Assembly: GCA_023014485.1 (NCBI GenBank)
Contig: JAJOZX010001072.1
Span: 826,001 to 890,000, forward strand
Source: Bathynomus jamesi
Lineage: Eukaryota; Arthropoda; Malacostraca; Isopoda; Cirolanidae
DNA length: 64,000 nt
Direction of reading: 5' to 3'
Of the stretch, positions 1 to 11,203 are shown piece after piece. The notes under the pieces are model-generated. The model saw nothing but the letters and a program-made list of their open reading frames with translations, was not told the origin of the DNA and did not search any database. The translations under genes and the position numbers were made by a program. Position 1 is the first letter of the stretch, and every line of letters starts with the position of its first letter.

Positions 1-1690
1 ATCCAATTTATTACTACACCCGTGATTCCATGAGCTTTAGTTTTATCAATCAGTCTTTTGTGCGGTACGGTGTCAAACGCTTTTTGAAAATCTAAATACA
101 CTACATCGACCGCCCGTTGACTATCGTAAACGTCAACCACGCTTTGGAAAAATTCTAAAAGATTAGTTAAGCAAGATTTGTTTCGCCTAAAACCGTGCTG
201 CGTATTTCTTACTAAGTTATGCAATGCTAAGTGTTCGACTATACGATCCCTAATTAGTGATTCCAGTAGCTTACCTACAACAGACGGTCGGTAAACTGAT
301 TGGCCTATAATTTCCCGCTGCACCTTTATCGCCGTTCTTAAAGATAGGTGTTACGTTTGCTAACTTGAAATTATATGGTACGCACCCCTCAGAAAAAGAC
401 GCATTAAAAATCTTTGTTAGCGGCAAAACAATGCTATCTTTTAATTCTTTAAGTTGTAAGGGATATATGGAATCGGGCTTTGGTGATTTACGCGTTTTCA
501 TTTTATCAATATAGCGCATTACCCTCCCTTCACTAACCCCAATATTATCCAAAATATTACCATTATCAAAAGGTATTATGTCTATGACCGTAGGGATATT
601 CGTTACATCTTCTATAGTAAAAACTGACGTAAAAAATTCGTTTAGCAAGGTAGCCATTTCCTTGTTTTCAGAAACGAGATCTCCGTTAACATTTTTCAAC
701 GGCCCCAAGACACGACCTATGGAGATTTCAAGCACTTGGACTTTTTTTATTAAACTTTTCGCTTCACACCTTAGAGATATGTAGTTGTTTCGTAACCACA
801 AATTGTCTTTATCGCACTTATGTAGACTATAAGCCCCCTCCCTACTCTTTATAATGTCTCATACTCTAGAAGTAAACCACAAGGGCTTGTTATTTACTTT
901 CGCACGCTTAATTTTGCACGGAACGCATTCCTCATTTATAGTCCTAAACACTGTTTCAAACGATTCCCACATTAGTTTTGCTTTGGAATTCCCCATTACG
1001 TTTTTCTAATTGACGTCTGACAATTTATTTCGAAATTTACAAAAGTCTGCGTTCTGGAAGTTAGGAATTTTAGTCGAGTTAGCTGGTTTCGAGTGACTTA
1101 CTGAGAGGACAAACTACTATATTGTGATCGCTTTTGCTTAACGGTTCTATTACTTGAAGATCAGTTATTAGCCTATCATCCGTGGTTATTACTAAATCTA
1201 AAATATTGTCCAACCTTGTAGGTTCCCCAACCTTTTGAATAAGAAAGCTATCCTCGAGAAAATTAACTAAACGATTACCTTCCGCGACTCCCTGCATTGT
1301 ATCGTAATTCACGTTGGCGCAATTAAAGTCACCCATAACTAAAGGGGGCCTATATATAACCACAACAAGAGGTTTGAAATCGTTCAATTTAAGTTCTGTT
1401 ATAGTCGAATCTATCGGTTCTGGAATTGTGTGCTTTACTTCTATAACGTTCGCAATATTATCTTTGATATACAACATAACACCGCCTCCTCGCCTACCTA
1501 TTCTGTTTTTAACAAAAAGTCTATGACCTCTAATTTGATACTCCCCTACAAAGTCACGTGTTTCAGTGCTAAGCCACGATTCATTTATCGCAATTAAATC
1601 AGTCTTTACAAGCAATTAAAGAGAAAAATTCGTTTATTTTATTTCGTAAGCTACGAGCATTTAAGGATAGAACCTTCAAATTGTTTGTAA
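1..1690 (-). pseudogene. CR1-like LINE copy A, ORF2 (endonuclease + reverse transcriptase), broken and cut by window edge
   Basis: This is the ORF2 polyprotein of a non-LTR retrotransposon: an APE-type endonuclease nicks target DNA and the reverse transcriptase copies the element RNA there. Endonuclease motifs are visible in 1615-1079 (AINESWLS, then MGDFNCANVNYD, then SDHNIVV). The linker and N-terminal RT (KSPKPDSIYPLQLKEL, NFKLANVTPIF, NYRPISL) lie in 801-271, and RT continues to base 1 in another frame. Compared with copy B, about 70 bases are missing between VVVIYRPP and LVMGDFN. Several frameshifts separate the blocks, so the copy is dead. The catalytic FADD part would lie outside the window. 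The RT resembles the CR1 group, but clade assignment is by eye. Confidence 0.88.
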
Positions 1691-1729
1691 TTGCGACACC
1701 TTCGCGAGCGCAGTGGAAATTTGTGGAAT

Positions 1730-2627
1730 TTACACTGGGACCGTTCGAGTTACGGCAGCCTGAAAAGAAGAGACAGTATTACGAAATGGTCTTCCTAAAC
1801 GCGCAGCTCTAACGTCATTAAGATGAAGTCCATCTCCGAGGAACAAATCCCTCCTGCCGTAGAAACTGTTCCAAAAATTCGCAAAATGCACTCCTTCCTG
1901 TTGGTAAAGATATTTTAGGTTATTGTTAATATAGGTCGCCTTGCTGTAGAAATCGTTACGTTGGATAATTCGAGGAAGTATACCTGTTAAAACAATCTTA
2001 TTAGTTTTTTCCTTTAATCGCTCTAGTAAGTCCCTGTACCTAGCCAGCAGTACTTCCGATCTAGAATTTAAAACTTTATTAATCCCGACATGAATAACAT
2101 ACGTTGTGTCCTCGGCGGTACCGTCTGTAAAATGATCAACACTATTAGTTATATCATCCACCCTTGCACCAGGGTAGCAGTAACGGCGCCTACGACGAAG
2201 GTTTCTCCCACAGAATTCCTCGAGCTGCTCTCGAACAATGGAATCGCCAACGAGTCGTATTTCCGGTTCATCAGCATCTTCGAAACCAAAAACAGAAAAC
2301 TTATTGTTTGTTATTACTGGTAGACAAGTCTTAGGGTTGGGAACTAGGGGAAGAGAGAGGGCTTTTAGTACTATTTATATTATTACTAGAAACTGAGGCA
2401 GGAGGGGTCGTAACAGGAGTCTCAAGGGATTCTAATTTTGCCGTCAGGAGTATCACGCTTTCTTCAAGCCTCAATCTGGCCTCCCTCTCACGTTTTAACT
2501 CGTTCCTCCGGACTTCCATGCTTGAGCACCACCTGCAAACTAACTGTTCATTATTATTAGCCATCGTAAACGCGTAAGCGGCAAATTTCCCTTCACAGCG
2601 ACTGCAAGTACTTGAAGGGGGTGCCAT
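1730..2627 (-). pseudogene. CR1-like LINE copy A, ORF1 (zinc-ribbon + SGNH esterase), broken
   Basis: ORF1 of CR1-type LINEs often carries an esterase-like SGNH domain and an N-terminal nucleic-acid-binding region. Here 2627-2331 starts with ATG and shows a CxxC...CxxC pattern (TCSRCEGKF, then LVCRWCSSM) followed by a charged, probably coiled-coil stretch. 2161-1730 shows the end of the esterase domain, with HVGINKV and the closing GDGLHLND block. The GDS part falls between them in a shifted frame. Copy B keeps the same regions in one frame. Copy A retains the start codon that copy B has lost, so this end is close to the true 5' coding start. The ORF lies just upstream of ORF2 in the normal LINE order. 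Confidence 0.85.
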
Positions 2628-3149
2628 GCTTTTAATTATTTAAAAAACAAAAAAACAAAAACAAAAAAACGAGCGTTTGGAAATTAATAAATTACAACGT
2701 AGGTCTACCGCGTGCTTATTGTGCCGTCACCTGCCCAAACCCGCAAAATGTTCTTGAAACGCAGAAACAGGTTCTTGTAACACAAATTTATGCTAAATGA
2801 ATATATAATTAAGCTACCGACGAAAGATCTCTAAAAGAAAGAACATTAGTATACTTATCTGTCCGCGATTCGACCAACTTTTTTCCTTTTTTCCCACGGT
2901 GTGTGACCACACTCTACCTGATCTCCCGAAGGAAGGGAAAATGAACTTTATGACTCCTCGTTTTCTGGTAGATTTGAAAAACAAACAAAGCAAGCCACGA
3001 GCACTAGCTTTGGTTTAATCAAATAATATAGTACTGAAAAAAGTCAATAAATGAAATATATTCGTTAATAAATGCTTAGTAACACCAAGTAATTTAGTTA
3101 AGAATGCACCAAACACTATTTTTTTTAAAGACACCTCAACGAAAACCAC
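2628..3149. other. spacer between head-to-head LINE copies
   Basis: This 0.5-kb spacer contains A-rich sequence with C interruptions near 2645-2675 and no open frame of note. Part of it may be LINE 5' untranslated sequence of copy A; copy B begins abruptly near 3150, which suggests 5' truncation of B. I see no promoter or RNA gene. Confidence 0.5.
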
Positions 3150-3204
3150 TTATTCAAGTACTTGCAATCGCTGTGAAGGGAAATTTGCAGCTTACGCGTT
3201 TACA

Positions 3205-4077
3205 ATGGCTAATGATAATGAACAGTTAGTTTGCAGGTGGTGCTCAAGCATGGAAGTGCTGAGGAACGAATTACAACGTGAGAGGGAGGCCAGGGTGAGG
3301 CTTCAAGAAAGCGTGATGCTTCTGACGGCAAAATTGGAATCCCTTGAGACTCCAGTTACGACCTCTCCTGCCTCAGTTTCTACTAATAATATAAATAGTA
3401 TTAATATCCCTCTCTCTTCCCCTAGTTCCCAACCCTTCGTTCGAGTGCGTAATGGAGCCCCATTGAGAAAACCTAAGACTTGTCTACCAGTAATAACAAG
3501 CAATAAGTTTTCTGTTTTAGGTTTCGAAGATGCTGATGAACCGGAAATACGACTCGGTGGCGATTCCATTGTTCGAGGGCAGCTCGAGGAATTCTGTGGG
3601 AGAAACCATCGTCGTAGGCGCCGTTACTGCTACCCTGGTGCAAGGGTGGAGGATATAACTAATAGTGTTGACCATTTTACAGACGGTACCGTCGAGGACA
3701 AAACGTATGTTATTCATGTCGGTACTAATAACGTTTTAAATTTTAGATCGGAAGAGCTGCTGGCTAGGTACAGGGACTTACTAGAGCGATTAAAGGAAAA
3801 AACTAATAAGATTGTTTTAACAGGTATACTTCCTCGAATTATCCATCGTAACGATTTCTACAGCAAGGCGACCTATATTAACAATAACCTAAAGTCTCTT
3901 TGCCAACAGGAAGGAGTGCATTTTGCGAATTTTTGGAACAGTTTCTACGACAGGAGAGACTTGTTCCTCGGAGATGGACTTCATCTTAATGACGTTGGAG
4001 CTGCGCGTTTAGGAAGACTATTTCATAATACTGTCTCTTCTTTTCAGGCTGCCGTAACTCGAACGGTCCCAGCGTAA
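3205..4077 (+). CDS. CR1-like LINE copy B, ORF1 with SGNH-esterase domain (290 aa open)
   Basis: The reading frame is open from the ATG at 3205 and also runs upstream in frame to about 3154, where the CxxC zinc-ribbon start (STCNRCEGKF) is present but the original ATG seen in copy A is gone. Residues 1-50 are charged and likely helical. The esterase domain shows LGGDSIVRGQ (block I, GDS) near residue 117, a HVGTNNV block near 172 and GDGLHLNDVG near 260, the order expected of SGNH hydrolases. In CR1-type LINEs this protein is thought to help form the ribonucleoprotein. It is followed after about 100 bases by ORF2. This is the best preserved LINE frame here, although its N-terminus is truncated. 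Confidence 0.85.
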   Translation: MANDNEQLVCRWCSSMEVLRNELQREREARVRLQESVMLLTAKLESLETPVTTSPASVSTNNINSINIPLSSPSSQPFVRVRNGAPLRKPKTCLPVITSNKFSVLGFEDADEPEIRLGGDSIVRGQLEEFCGRNHRRRRRYCYPGARVEDITNSVDHFTDGTVEDKTYVIHVGTNNVLNFRSEELLARYRDLLERLKEKTNKIVLTGILPRIIHRNDFYSKATYINNNLKSLCQQEGVHFANFWNSFYDRRDLFLGDGLHLNDVGAARLGRLFHNTVSSFQAAVTRTVPA

Positions 4078-4089
4078 ATTCCATAAATT

Positions 4090-6548
4090 TCCACTGCGCT
4101 CGCGAAGGTGTTGCAATTACAAACAATTTGAAGGTTCTATCCTTAAATGCTCGTAGCCTACAAAATAAAAGAAACTAATTTTTTTCTTTAATTGCTTGTA
4201 AAGACTGATATAATTGCGATAAATGAATCGTGGCTTAGCATTGAAATTCGTGACTTTGTAGGGGAGTATCAAATTAAAGGTTATAGACTTTTTGTTAAAA
4301 ACAGAATAGGTAGACGAGGAGGCGGTGTTATGTTGTATATCAAAGATAATATAGCGAACGTTATAGCAGTAAAGCACACAATTCCAGAACCGATAGATTC
4401 GACTATAGCAGAACTAAAACTGAACAGTTTCAAACTTGTTGTTGCCGTTATATAAAGGCCCCCTAATCAAACAGCTGATACGGACGAAGCGTCATATCGT
4501 GAACTAAAGAGAATAATCGGTAATGAGCAGGCTTTAGTTATGGGTGACTTTAATTGCGCCAACGTGAATTACGATACAATGCAGGGAGACGCGGAAGGTA
4601 ATCGTTTAGTTAATTTTCTCGAGGATAGCTTTCTTATTCAAAAGGTTGGGGAACCTACGAGGTTGGACAGTATTTTAGATTTAGTAATAACTACAGATGA
4701 TAGGCTAATTACTGATCTTCAAGTAATAGAACCGTTAAGCAATAGCGATCACAATATGGTAGAGTTTGTCCTCTCAGTAAGTCACTCGAAACCAGCTAAC
4801 TCGACTAAAATTCCTAACTTCCAGCACGCAGAATTTAGTAAATTTCGAAATAAATTGTCACACGTCAATTGCGAAAGCATAATGGGGAATTCCAAAGCAA
4901 AACTAATGTGGGAATCGTTCGAAACAGTATTTAGGACTATAAATGAGGAATGTGTGCTGTACAAAATTAAGCGTGCGAAAGTAGACAATAAGCCCTTGTG
5001 GTTTACTTCTAGAGTAGGAGACATTATAAAGAGTAGAGATAGGGCTTATAGGCTACATAAGTGCGATAAAGACAATTTGTGGTTACGAAACAACTACATA
5101 TCTCTAAGGCGTGAAGCGAAAAGAGTAATAAAAAAGTCCAAGGGCGAATTTGAAATCTCCATAGCTCGTGACGGTAAAGAAAACCCCAAGCGATGCTTTC
5201 AATACGTCAATAATAGAAATCCAGTAAAAAGCGTCTTGGGGCCTTTGAAAAATGTAAACGGAGATCTAGTTTCTGAAAACAAGGAAATGGCTACCTTGCT
5301 AAATGAATTTTTTACGTCAGTTTTTACTATAGAAGATGTAACGAATATCCCTACGGTCATAGACATAATACCTTTTGATAATGGTAAAATTTGGACAATA
5401 TAGTGGTTAGTGAAGGGGTGGTAATGCGCTATATTGATAAAATGAAAACGCCTAAATCACCTTGTCCAGATTCCATATATCCCATACAACTAAAAGAGTT
5501 AAAAGATAGCACTGTTGTGCCGCTAACAAAGATTTTTAATGCGTCTCTTTCTGAGGGGTGCGTACCAGATAATTTCAAGTTAGCAAACGTAACACCTATC
5601 TTTAAGAAAGGCGATAAAGGTGCGGCGGGAAATTATAGGTCAATCAGTTTAACGTCTGTTGTAGGTAAGCTACTGGAATCAATAATTTGGGATCGTATAG
5701 TCGAACACTTAGAATTCCATAAACTAGTTAGAAATACGCAACACGGATTTAGGCGAAACAAATCTTGCTTAACTAATCTTTTAGAATTTTTCCAAAGCGT
5801 GGTTGACGTTTACGATAGACATCGGGCGGTTGATGTAGTGTATTTAGATTTTTAAAAAGCGTTTGACACCGTGCCGCACAAAAGACACATTGAAAAAACT
5901 AAGGCTCATGGAATCAGGGGTATAGTAATAAATTGGCTAGAAGAGTGGTTGCGAGGTAGGAAACAGAGGGTGGTCGTTGATGGAGCGGAGTCGTGTTGGG
6001 CTAATGTAGCGAGTGGCGTTCCTCAGGGTTCTGTATTGGGCCCCTTGCTTTTTCTTATATATATTAACGTTTTAGATGTCGGCCAAGTCAGTACAGTTTC
6101 AAAGTTTGCGGATGACACGAAGCTGGGTGGTAGGGCGATTAATGACGAAGATAGAGGTAAAATCCAGGAAGATCTGAATAAAATCGTTGATTGGTCAGTC
6201 ACATGGCAAATGAGATTTAACGTTCATAAGTGCAAAATTTTGCAAATAGGTTCTCGTAACGGTAATTTTGCGTATAGTATGTCAGGGAAAGATTTAACAA
6301 GCGTAGAGCAGGAAAAAGATTTAGGAGTTTTAGTCACTGGTGATTTAAAAGTAGCGAACCAAAGTACAGCAGCGGTCAATAAGGCGAACAAAGTGTTAGG
6401 TTTTATAGCTCGAAATTTTGAGTACAAATCGCGCGATATTATACTTCCACTTTATAACTCATTAGTTAGACCCCATTTGGAGTACGTGGTCCAATTTTGG
6501 AGTCCGCATATGCGCAAAGATATAGAGTTCAAAGACGAGCAACTAAGA

Positions 6549-6551
<3 letters not shown>
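4090..6551 (+). pseudogene. CR1-like LINE copy B, ORF2 (endonuclease-RT), broken
   Basis: The order is endonuclease (NARSLQNK near 4145, INESWLS near 4220, MGDFNCANVNYD at 4540, SNSDHN near 4740), linker, then RT (NYRSISLTSVVGKLLE near 5630, AFDTVPHK near 5860, GVPQGSVLGPLLF near 6020, catalytic FADDTK near 6105). Lesions: a frameshift near 4150-4190, an in-frame TAA at 4453-4455, a frameshift near 5390-5400 and an in-frame TAA at 5853-5855. The frameshift before INESW is also seen in copy A. The frame stops at a (AT)n tract at 6551 before the usual C-terminal domain, so the 3' end is truncated or replaced. Confidence 0.88.

Positions 6552-6587
<36 letters not shown>
6551..6587. repeat. (AT)n microsatellite at LINE / left-arm junction
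   Basis: This pure AT dinucleotide tract is the outer boundary of the left inverted arm. A matching tract (31357-31390) closes the outer end of the right arm. Confidence 0.9.
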
Positions 6588-6590
<3 letters not shown>

Positions 6591-7088
6591 GGATTTTCAC
6601 CTTAAAGTGAATTGTCAAACGTATATTAATTTAAAGCAAATGAATTTTCTCCTTTTAAGAGAATCAATTATTGAAACCAATATTAACAATATAAGATACT
6701 AGTTACTTAAACGGCGTTTTATTTACCTTCTTTCAGTTATTAAAACGAATCGAAAATATTAACTCTTAGTTCATTGTGTTCAGACGAGTATGAAATTGAA
6801 CCAGGAATGCCAAAAGAATCACACCTGTTTACCCCGAGGCCTTTTTGAAAGGAATATGGGTCAACTTGCTCTCTCTCTCTCTCTCAATACCTCGATTTGT
6901 CTCGGCAAATCCTTCGCTCGACTCCTTCAATTTTGACCCTTGCTACTAATATACATAAAATTCTATTTTATTACATGCACTGATTATACGACTTTACTTG
7001 CAAATTTGTATGGCATCATCTTCTTAGATCACATCTCTATTATTGAATTGGAAAGATATTATTATTATTATTATGCATTTTTCAAAAT

Positions 7089-7090
<2 letters not shown>

Positions 7091-7137
<47 letters not shown>
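7091..7137. repeat. (AC)n microsatellite
   Basis: A pure CA/AC dinucleotide run inside the left arm; its mirror (GT)n lies at about 30817-30853 in the right arm. Confidence 0.95.
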
Positions 7138-7139
<2 letters not shown>

Positions 7140-7625
7140 TATATTAAATAATAAACAGCAAAAGAAATAAACACATTAACTGTGTCTAATTTCTTTTGGC
7201 AAACCTTTCTTGCGTTTCAAAAAAAATGAAAAAAATATTACGCACTTTTCATATCATTTCATTTTCATATCATTTCACTTCATTTCACTAGTCTCATATC
7301 ATTTCACTCTTCTCATTTACTTTCAGCTTCTCTGGAAAAAAAAAAATTCTAAGATGCGTCTCACGCTGACCGCAAAAAATGACCACGAGCTTTCCTTTCT
7401 TCCACTCAACTCGAGAAAACCTCGCTTGACTCTAAATGTTAAAAATATTATTCTTATTACTACTCCACTGAAATACACACTTCACTCTTGAAGCGAATGT
7501 CTTCCTCGTAAATAAAAAATGTTTTATGTTTTATCAACTTAGTTATCAAAATCATAATTATCAGAAATCAACAAAGTTTTTTCAAAATTAATACACATGT
7601 ACTCTGAAAGTACTAACAATTGAAT

Positions 7626-8000
7626 GTAATTACTTGTTTTCTGTATAAACGTCTGCAGAAAGATATGAGATCGTGGGTTCGACTCCCGATTACCAGACGC
7701 GTATCTCTCATGATTCCTAGTTAATGTTTTCAATTATGTAATTACTTGTTTTCTGTATAAACGTCTGCAGAAAGATATGAGATCGTGGGTTCGACTCCCG
7801 ATTACCAGACGCGTATCTCTCATGATTCCTAGTTAATGTTTTCAATGATGTAATTACTTGTTTTCTGTATAAACGTCTACAGAAAGATATGAGATCGTGG
7901 GTTCGACTCCCGATTACCAGACGCGTATCTCTCACGATTCCTAGTTAATGTTTTCAATAATGTAATTACTTGTTTTCTGTATAAACGTCTGCAAAAAGAA
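7626..8000 (+). repeat. 112-bp tandem repeat (about 3.3 copies) with a tRNA-like B-box
   Basis: Units start at 7626, 7738, 7850 and 7962 (partial), giving an exact period of 112. Each full unit contains GTGGGTTCGACTCCCGAT, which matches an RNA polymerase III B-box/T-arm (GGTTCGAxTCC with a GGG/CCC stem). I could not fold a full cloverleaf with an A-box, so this is a SINE-like or tRNA-derived remnant rather than a tRNA gene. The right arm has about 2.3 units in opposite orientation. Confidence 0.8.
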
Positions 8001-8133
8001 CAGCTTCAGAGTTCATTTACACCATGCGTACACTTATCTCGTGTAAACAGTTAGTGGGAAATAAAGCGTACCAATGAAACTATAGACTCATTTTAAATAC
8101 AGAATTCATTCACACCAGGCGTACACCTATCTC

Positions 8134-8136
<3 letters not shown>

Positions 8137-8211
<75 letters not shown>
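8137..8211. repeat. compound (TA)n-(GA)n microsatellite
   Basis: The TA run to about 8168 passes directly into a GA run to about 8211. Its mirror is the CT-AT compound tract at 29844-29925 in the right arm. Confidence 0.95.
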
Positions 8212-8217
<6 letters not shown>

Positions 8218-8439
8218 TCATTCTTTTCTTTTTTTTTTAATAAATAAAGGAATGGATATATATCTATATATTGGGTGGTACAAATTACAGTAGTAATAAT
8301 AATAATTAACTACTTTTCGCCGAATTGCAAAGATTAAGCTTTTCACTCCGGCCTTAGACCTACAGTTTAACGTGGAAGCCGAATCAGAAATACATCTCGT
8401 CAGGGAATCATTGCTCACTCTTTCACATCATAAGTTCAG

Positions 8440-8840
8440 CATTTAAAATAACAGGGTCATTTGATTATTGATCCGGATTTAAAATAACAGGATCATTTGA
8501 TAATTGATCCGGGGATAGTATGTCTGCAAAATGTGATATGTACAAAAACAATGTCGATATTTCTCTTTAGTAATAATATTAATAACTAACTCCTCGCCGA
8601 ATTGTAACACCGAATTAGAAATACATCTCGTCAGGGAATCATTGCTCACTCTTTCACATCATAATTTCAACATTTAAATTAACAGGATCATTTGATTATT
8701 GATCCGGATTTAAAATAACAGCATCATTTGATTATTGATCCGGGCATAGTATGGCTGCAAAATGTGATATGTACAAAAACAATGTAGATGTTTCTCTTTA
8801 GTAATAATAATAATAACTAACTCTTCGCGATTTGTAACAA
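8440..8840. repeat. imperfect tandem duplication inside left arm
   Basis: A block of roughly 190-240 bp occurs twice (about 8440-8610 and 8640-8830). Each contains the phrase 'atttaaaataacagnatcatttga', the phrase 'aaaatgtgatatgtacaaa' and a TAATAATAA run. A related block is present once at 29440-29600 in the right arm. Confidence 0.7.
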
Positions 8841-9299
8841 TGGTTAAGGTTTTCACTCCGCCTTAGACCCACAGTTTAACGTGGAAACCGAATACTCTTT
8901 TCTTTTTTTTTTAAATATAATTAAAGGAATGGATATATTTATAATTTCTTTATTATAAAATCCTCTCGAGTACACGTAGTGATTATTGATCTGGGAATAG
9001 TGTTGCTGCCAAACATGGTAATGCACAATGTAGATTTTTTCTATGTAGTAATAATAATTATCTCTTTCTCGCCGATTTGTTCCTCTCATTAGACCTACAG
9101 TTTAACGTGGATTCAGAAATACATCTCGTCAGGGAATGATTGCTCACTATTTCACATCATAATTTCATCGAGATAATTAAAGCTCATATACAGGACCCTC
9201 ATTGTCTATAAGATCTGTGGCGCGTGGAACATGCAGTCTTCAGAAGATGTGAACATCTGCTCTGTTGATCAGTTCAAGAAAATGGATAACCCGAACCTT

Positions 9300-9300
<1 letters not shown>

Positions 9301-9341
<41 letters not shown>

Positions 9342-9471
9342 TTTTTGTCAGAGAAAGTGAGGATCACGCACACGCGCGCACACACACACACACACAGATT
9401 TTTGTCAGAGAAAGTGAGGATCACGCTCACGCGCACACACACACGTACACTATATATATATATATATATAT
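9301..9471. repeat. AC-rich minisatellite and (AT)n tract
   Basis: Three AC runs are separated by two copies of a unit reading about 'agatttttgtcagagaaagt', followed by an (AT)n run at about 9450-9471. The open frame 9231-9497 is mostly this repeat. Only its first 23 residues (MQSSEDVNICSV...) are non-repetitive, and these are preserved in both arms. Confidence 0.85.
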
Positions 9472-9539
9472 GCACAAAGACAAATTTTTCTATGTAGTAA
9501 TAATAATAATTAACTGCCCCCGAATTTTCCAAAATTGCT

Positions 9540-10080
9540 GTGAAAGTGTAATAAAAAAGAACAGCTTCAGAGTTCATTCACACCATGCGTACACTTATCT
9601 CGTGTACTCAGTGTACACCTCCCTCATTGTGCCCGACAACACAGAAGCTCTTTCCAAAATTGTTGTGAAAGTGTAATGAAAAAGAATAGCTTCAGAGTTC
9701 ATTCACACCATGCGTACACTTATCTCGTGTACGCACTGTACACCTTCCACATTGTGTCCGACACACTATTTTTCTTCTACGCTAGAGAATACACATCTGA
9801 AATCCACGGCTTGCACCGCTCAACTGAGTACGCAAGGGTAGAGATATCCCCAGGTAGTAGCAGGAGTCACTTTTTTATGCGTAAATGTCTTGTTCAGGTT
9901 GAGTTCTCAGATACCACTTTTTATTTTAATTGTTCAGGTATACATTATTATGGAGAGTTGTCAGATACCACTTTTTATTTTAATAGTTCAGGTATACATT
10001 ATTATGGAGAGTTGCCAGATACCATTTTAATTGTTTAGGTATACATTATTAGGTTGCCAGATTGTACCATTTATTTAGTT
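9540..10080. repeat. direct repeats at inner part of left arm
   Basis: A block with 'agcttcagagttcattcaca' and 'cgtacacttatctcgtgta' occurs near 9560 and again near 9687; relatives occur near 8003 and 8100. Further in, about 57-bp units with 'ggtatacattattatggaga' are repeated at 9930-10060 (three in this arm, two in the right arm). The open frames here (for example 9676-10038) are preserved in both arms but consist of repeat sequence, so I do not call a gene. Confidence 0.6.
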
Positions 10081-10320
10081 AATTCTTAAAAGTTGGCTTA
10101 GAATTCCGCTAGTAGGTTTAGAAGACGTAACATGCTATTTGGTATAATTGTTTACAACCAAAAGAATTAAATAAAACAACATTGCATCATTCTGTTTATT
10201 ATAAATATATAGAAAATAAATATACATTTGAATGATCAATTAAAAATAACAATAGTTTAATATGAACGAGGAATATGCATATAATCAAAAAATATATCCT
10301 TCTATATAACAGTACAAGAG

Positions 10321-10321
<1 letters not shown>

Positions 10322-10375
<54 letters not shown>
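10322..10375. repeat. (AT)n microsatellite at inner edge of left arm
   Basis: A pure AT tract separates the left arm from the gene-bearing core. The right arm also begins with (AT)n at 28011. Confidence 0.95.
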
Positions 10376-10378
<3 letters not shown>

Positions 10379-10479
10379 GCAGGCGAAACTTTCACTTTAA
10401 TTCATTACAAGATTGGAAATAGAGGATGGAGTCGTGTTAGTTATCTCTCTGTGCCTTGACCAATTCCTAAGTGGTGAAC

Positions 10480-11203
10480 ATGATATCTGACGTTCCAAAC
10501 GGGTTTGAAGCACACAAGTTGATAAATATATCGCTCGGTAAAATTGCATCCAGACGTTCCGGAAGAGCTGGTGCATCTTTGCATAAATCATTATTAGTTG
10601 CCACTGTGTTACATAAAGCCCGTTTTGTTTACTTAGAAGGAGCACATAATTACCTCCACACAATATTTTCCCCGCCAGAAGGGTATCCTGAGGAGTTTGC
10701 CCCCGACCCATCTCATGCACCCGCACCATTACCTGAAGTGTCCGTTACACCAGTGAGCCCTCTCGATTGTGGTGTCAATAATACCAACCAAGATGATTAT
10801 TCATCCATTGAAGCATTAGTGAAGAGTGTAAATCTAGATTAGAAGACAACGACAGTGAAGTAGACTCGAGCAGTGAATATGGTTGCAACGAAACCTTGCA
10901 CCATACCAGAAAAAGGCGGAGAGTTTCTGATCAGGAAACAAAGGCAGCAGTTTACTCAATTTCACCAAAACGATTCAAAGATAATTTAGAACAGGAACAA
11001 TGATCAGGCTGTTATTTTAGCGACTCTAAAATTTTGTGTTGATGTGGATTCGATCTCACCTCTTGTCGGTGTTCTGAGCAGACAGGCAGACGACGAGATT
11101 TTGCAGCATGGAAGATGACTACATAGCTTCTCTCGTGATCAACTTGGAGTCCTTGAATTTCTATAAACTCAGTCCAGACGGTCTTCGTCTCGTGACTTCT
11201 TAG
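10480..11203 (+). pseudogene. IER2/IER5-like immediate-early response gene, frame-disrupted
   Basis: The ATG at 10480 opens 120 codons to a TAG at 10840. Residues about 9-57 carry the IER-domain signature: an EAHKLINISLGKI block, then RAGASLHKSLLVATVL, then KARFVYLE. In vertebrates IER2/IER5 are stress-induced nuclear proteins that act through PP2A-B55, for example on HSF1. Protein-like sequence continues in the frame of 10839-11000 (acidic stretch, then a basic TRKRRRVSDQ possible nuclear signal). It then returns to the first frame at 10996-11115, ending in LVGVLSRQADD, which resembles the IER5 C-terminal tail, and perhaps shifts again to 11108-11200. Two or three small indels would explain this. 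It may be a young pseudogene or contain assembly errors. There is no intron signal. Confidence 0.68.

Larger units (their letters stand above)
6588..10320. repeat. left arm of a multi-kilobase inverted repeat
   Basis: The block is the reverse complement of 28023-31356. Landmarks match in mirror order: the outer edge (6590-6780 vs 31200-31356), a CT/GA tract (6864-6886 vs about 31060-31075), an (AC)n tract (7091-7137 vs 30817-30853), the 112-bp tandem repeat (7626-8000 vs 30075-30325), the AT plus GA tracts (8137-8211 vs 29844-29925), and the inner end (10140-10320 vs 28023-28240). Long stretches look almost identical. Copy-number changes in tandem repeats make the left arm about 0.4 kb longer. 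No convincing long gene lies inside; the open frames are mostly repeat-derived. Confidence 0.9.

Noticed and set aside
7626..8000. Tandem tRNA genes
   Set aside because: B-box and T-arm are present but no A-box, acceptor stem or anticodon arm could be fitted.
9231..9497. Open frames over AC/GT and AT runs (also 28816-29039, 29622-29969, 60048-60337)
   Set aside because: They are dinucleotide repeats read as protein; only the short MQSSEDVNICSV peptide is non-repetitive and it lacks support as a gene.
9676..10038. 120-codon frame conserved in both inverted arms (mirror 28625-28266)
   Set aside because: The frame is built from the 57-bp and other direct repeats, which keep it open; conservation reflects the recent arm duplication.
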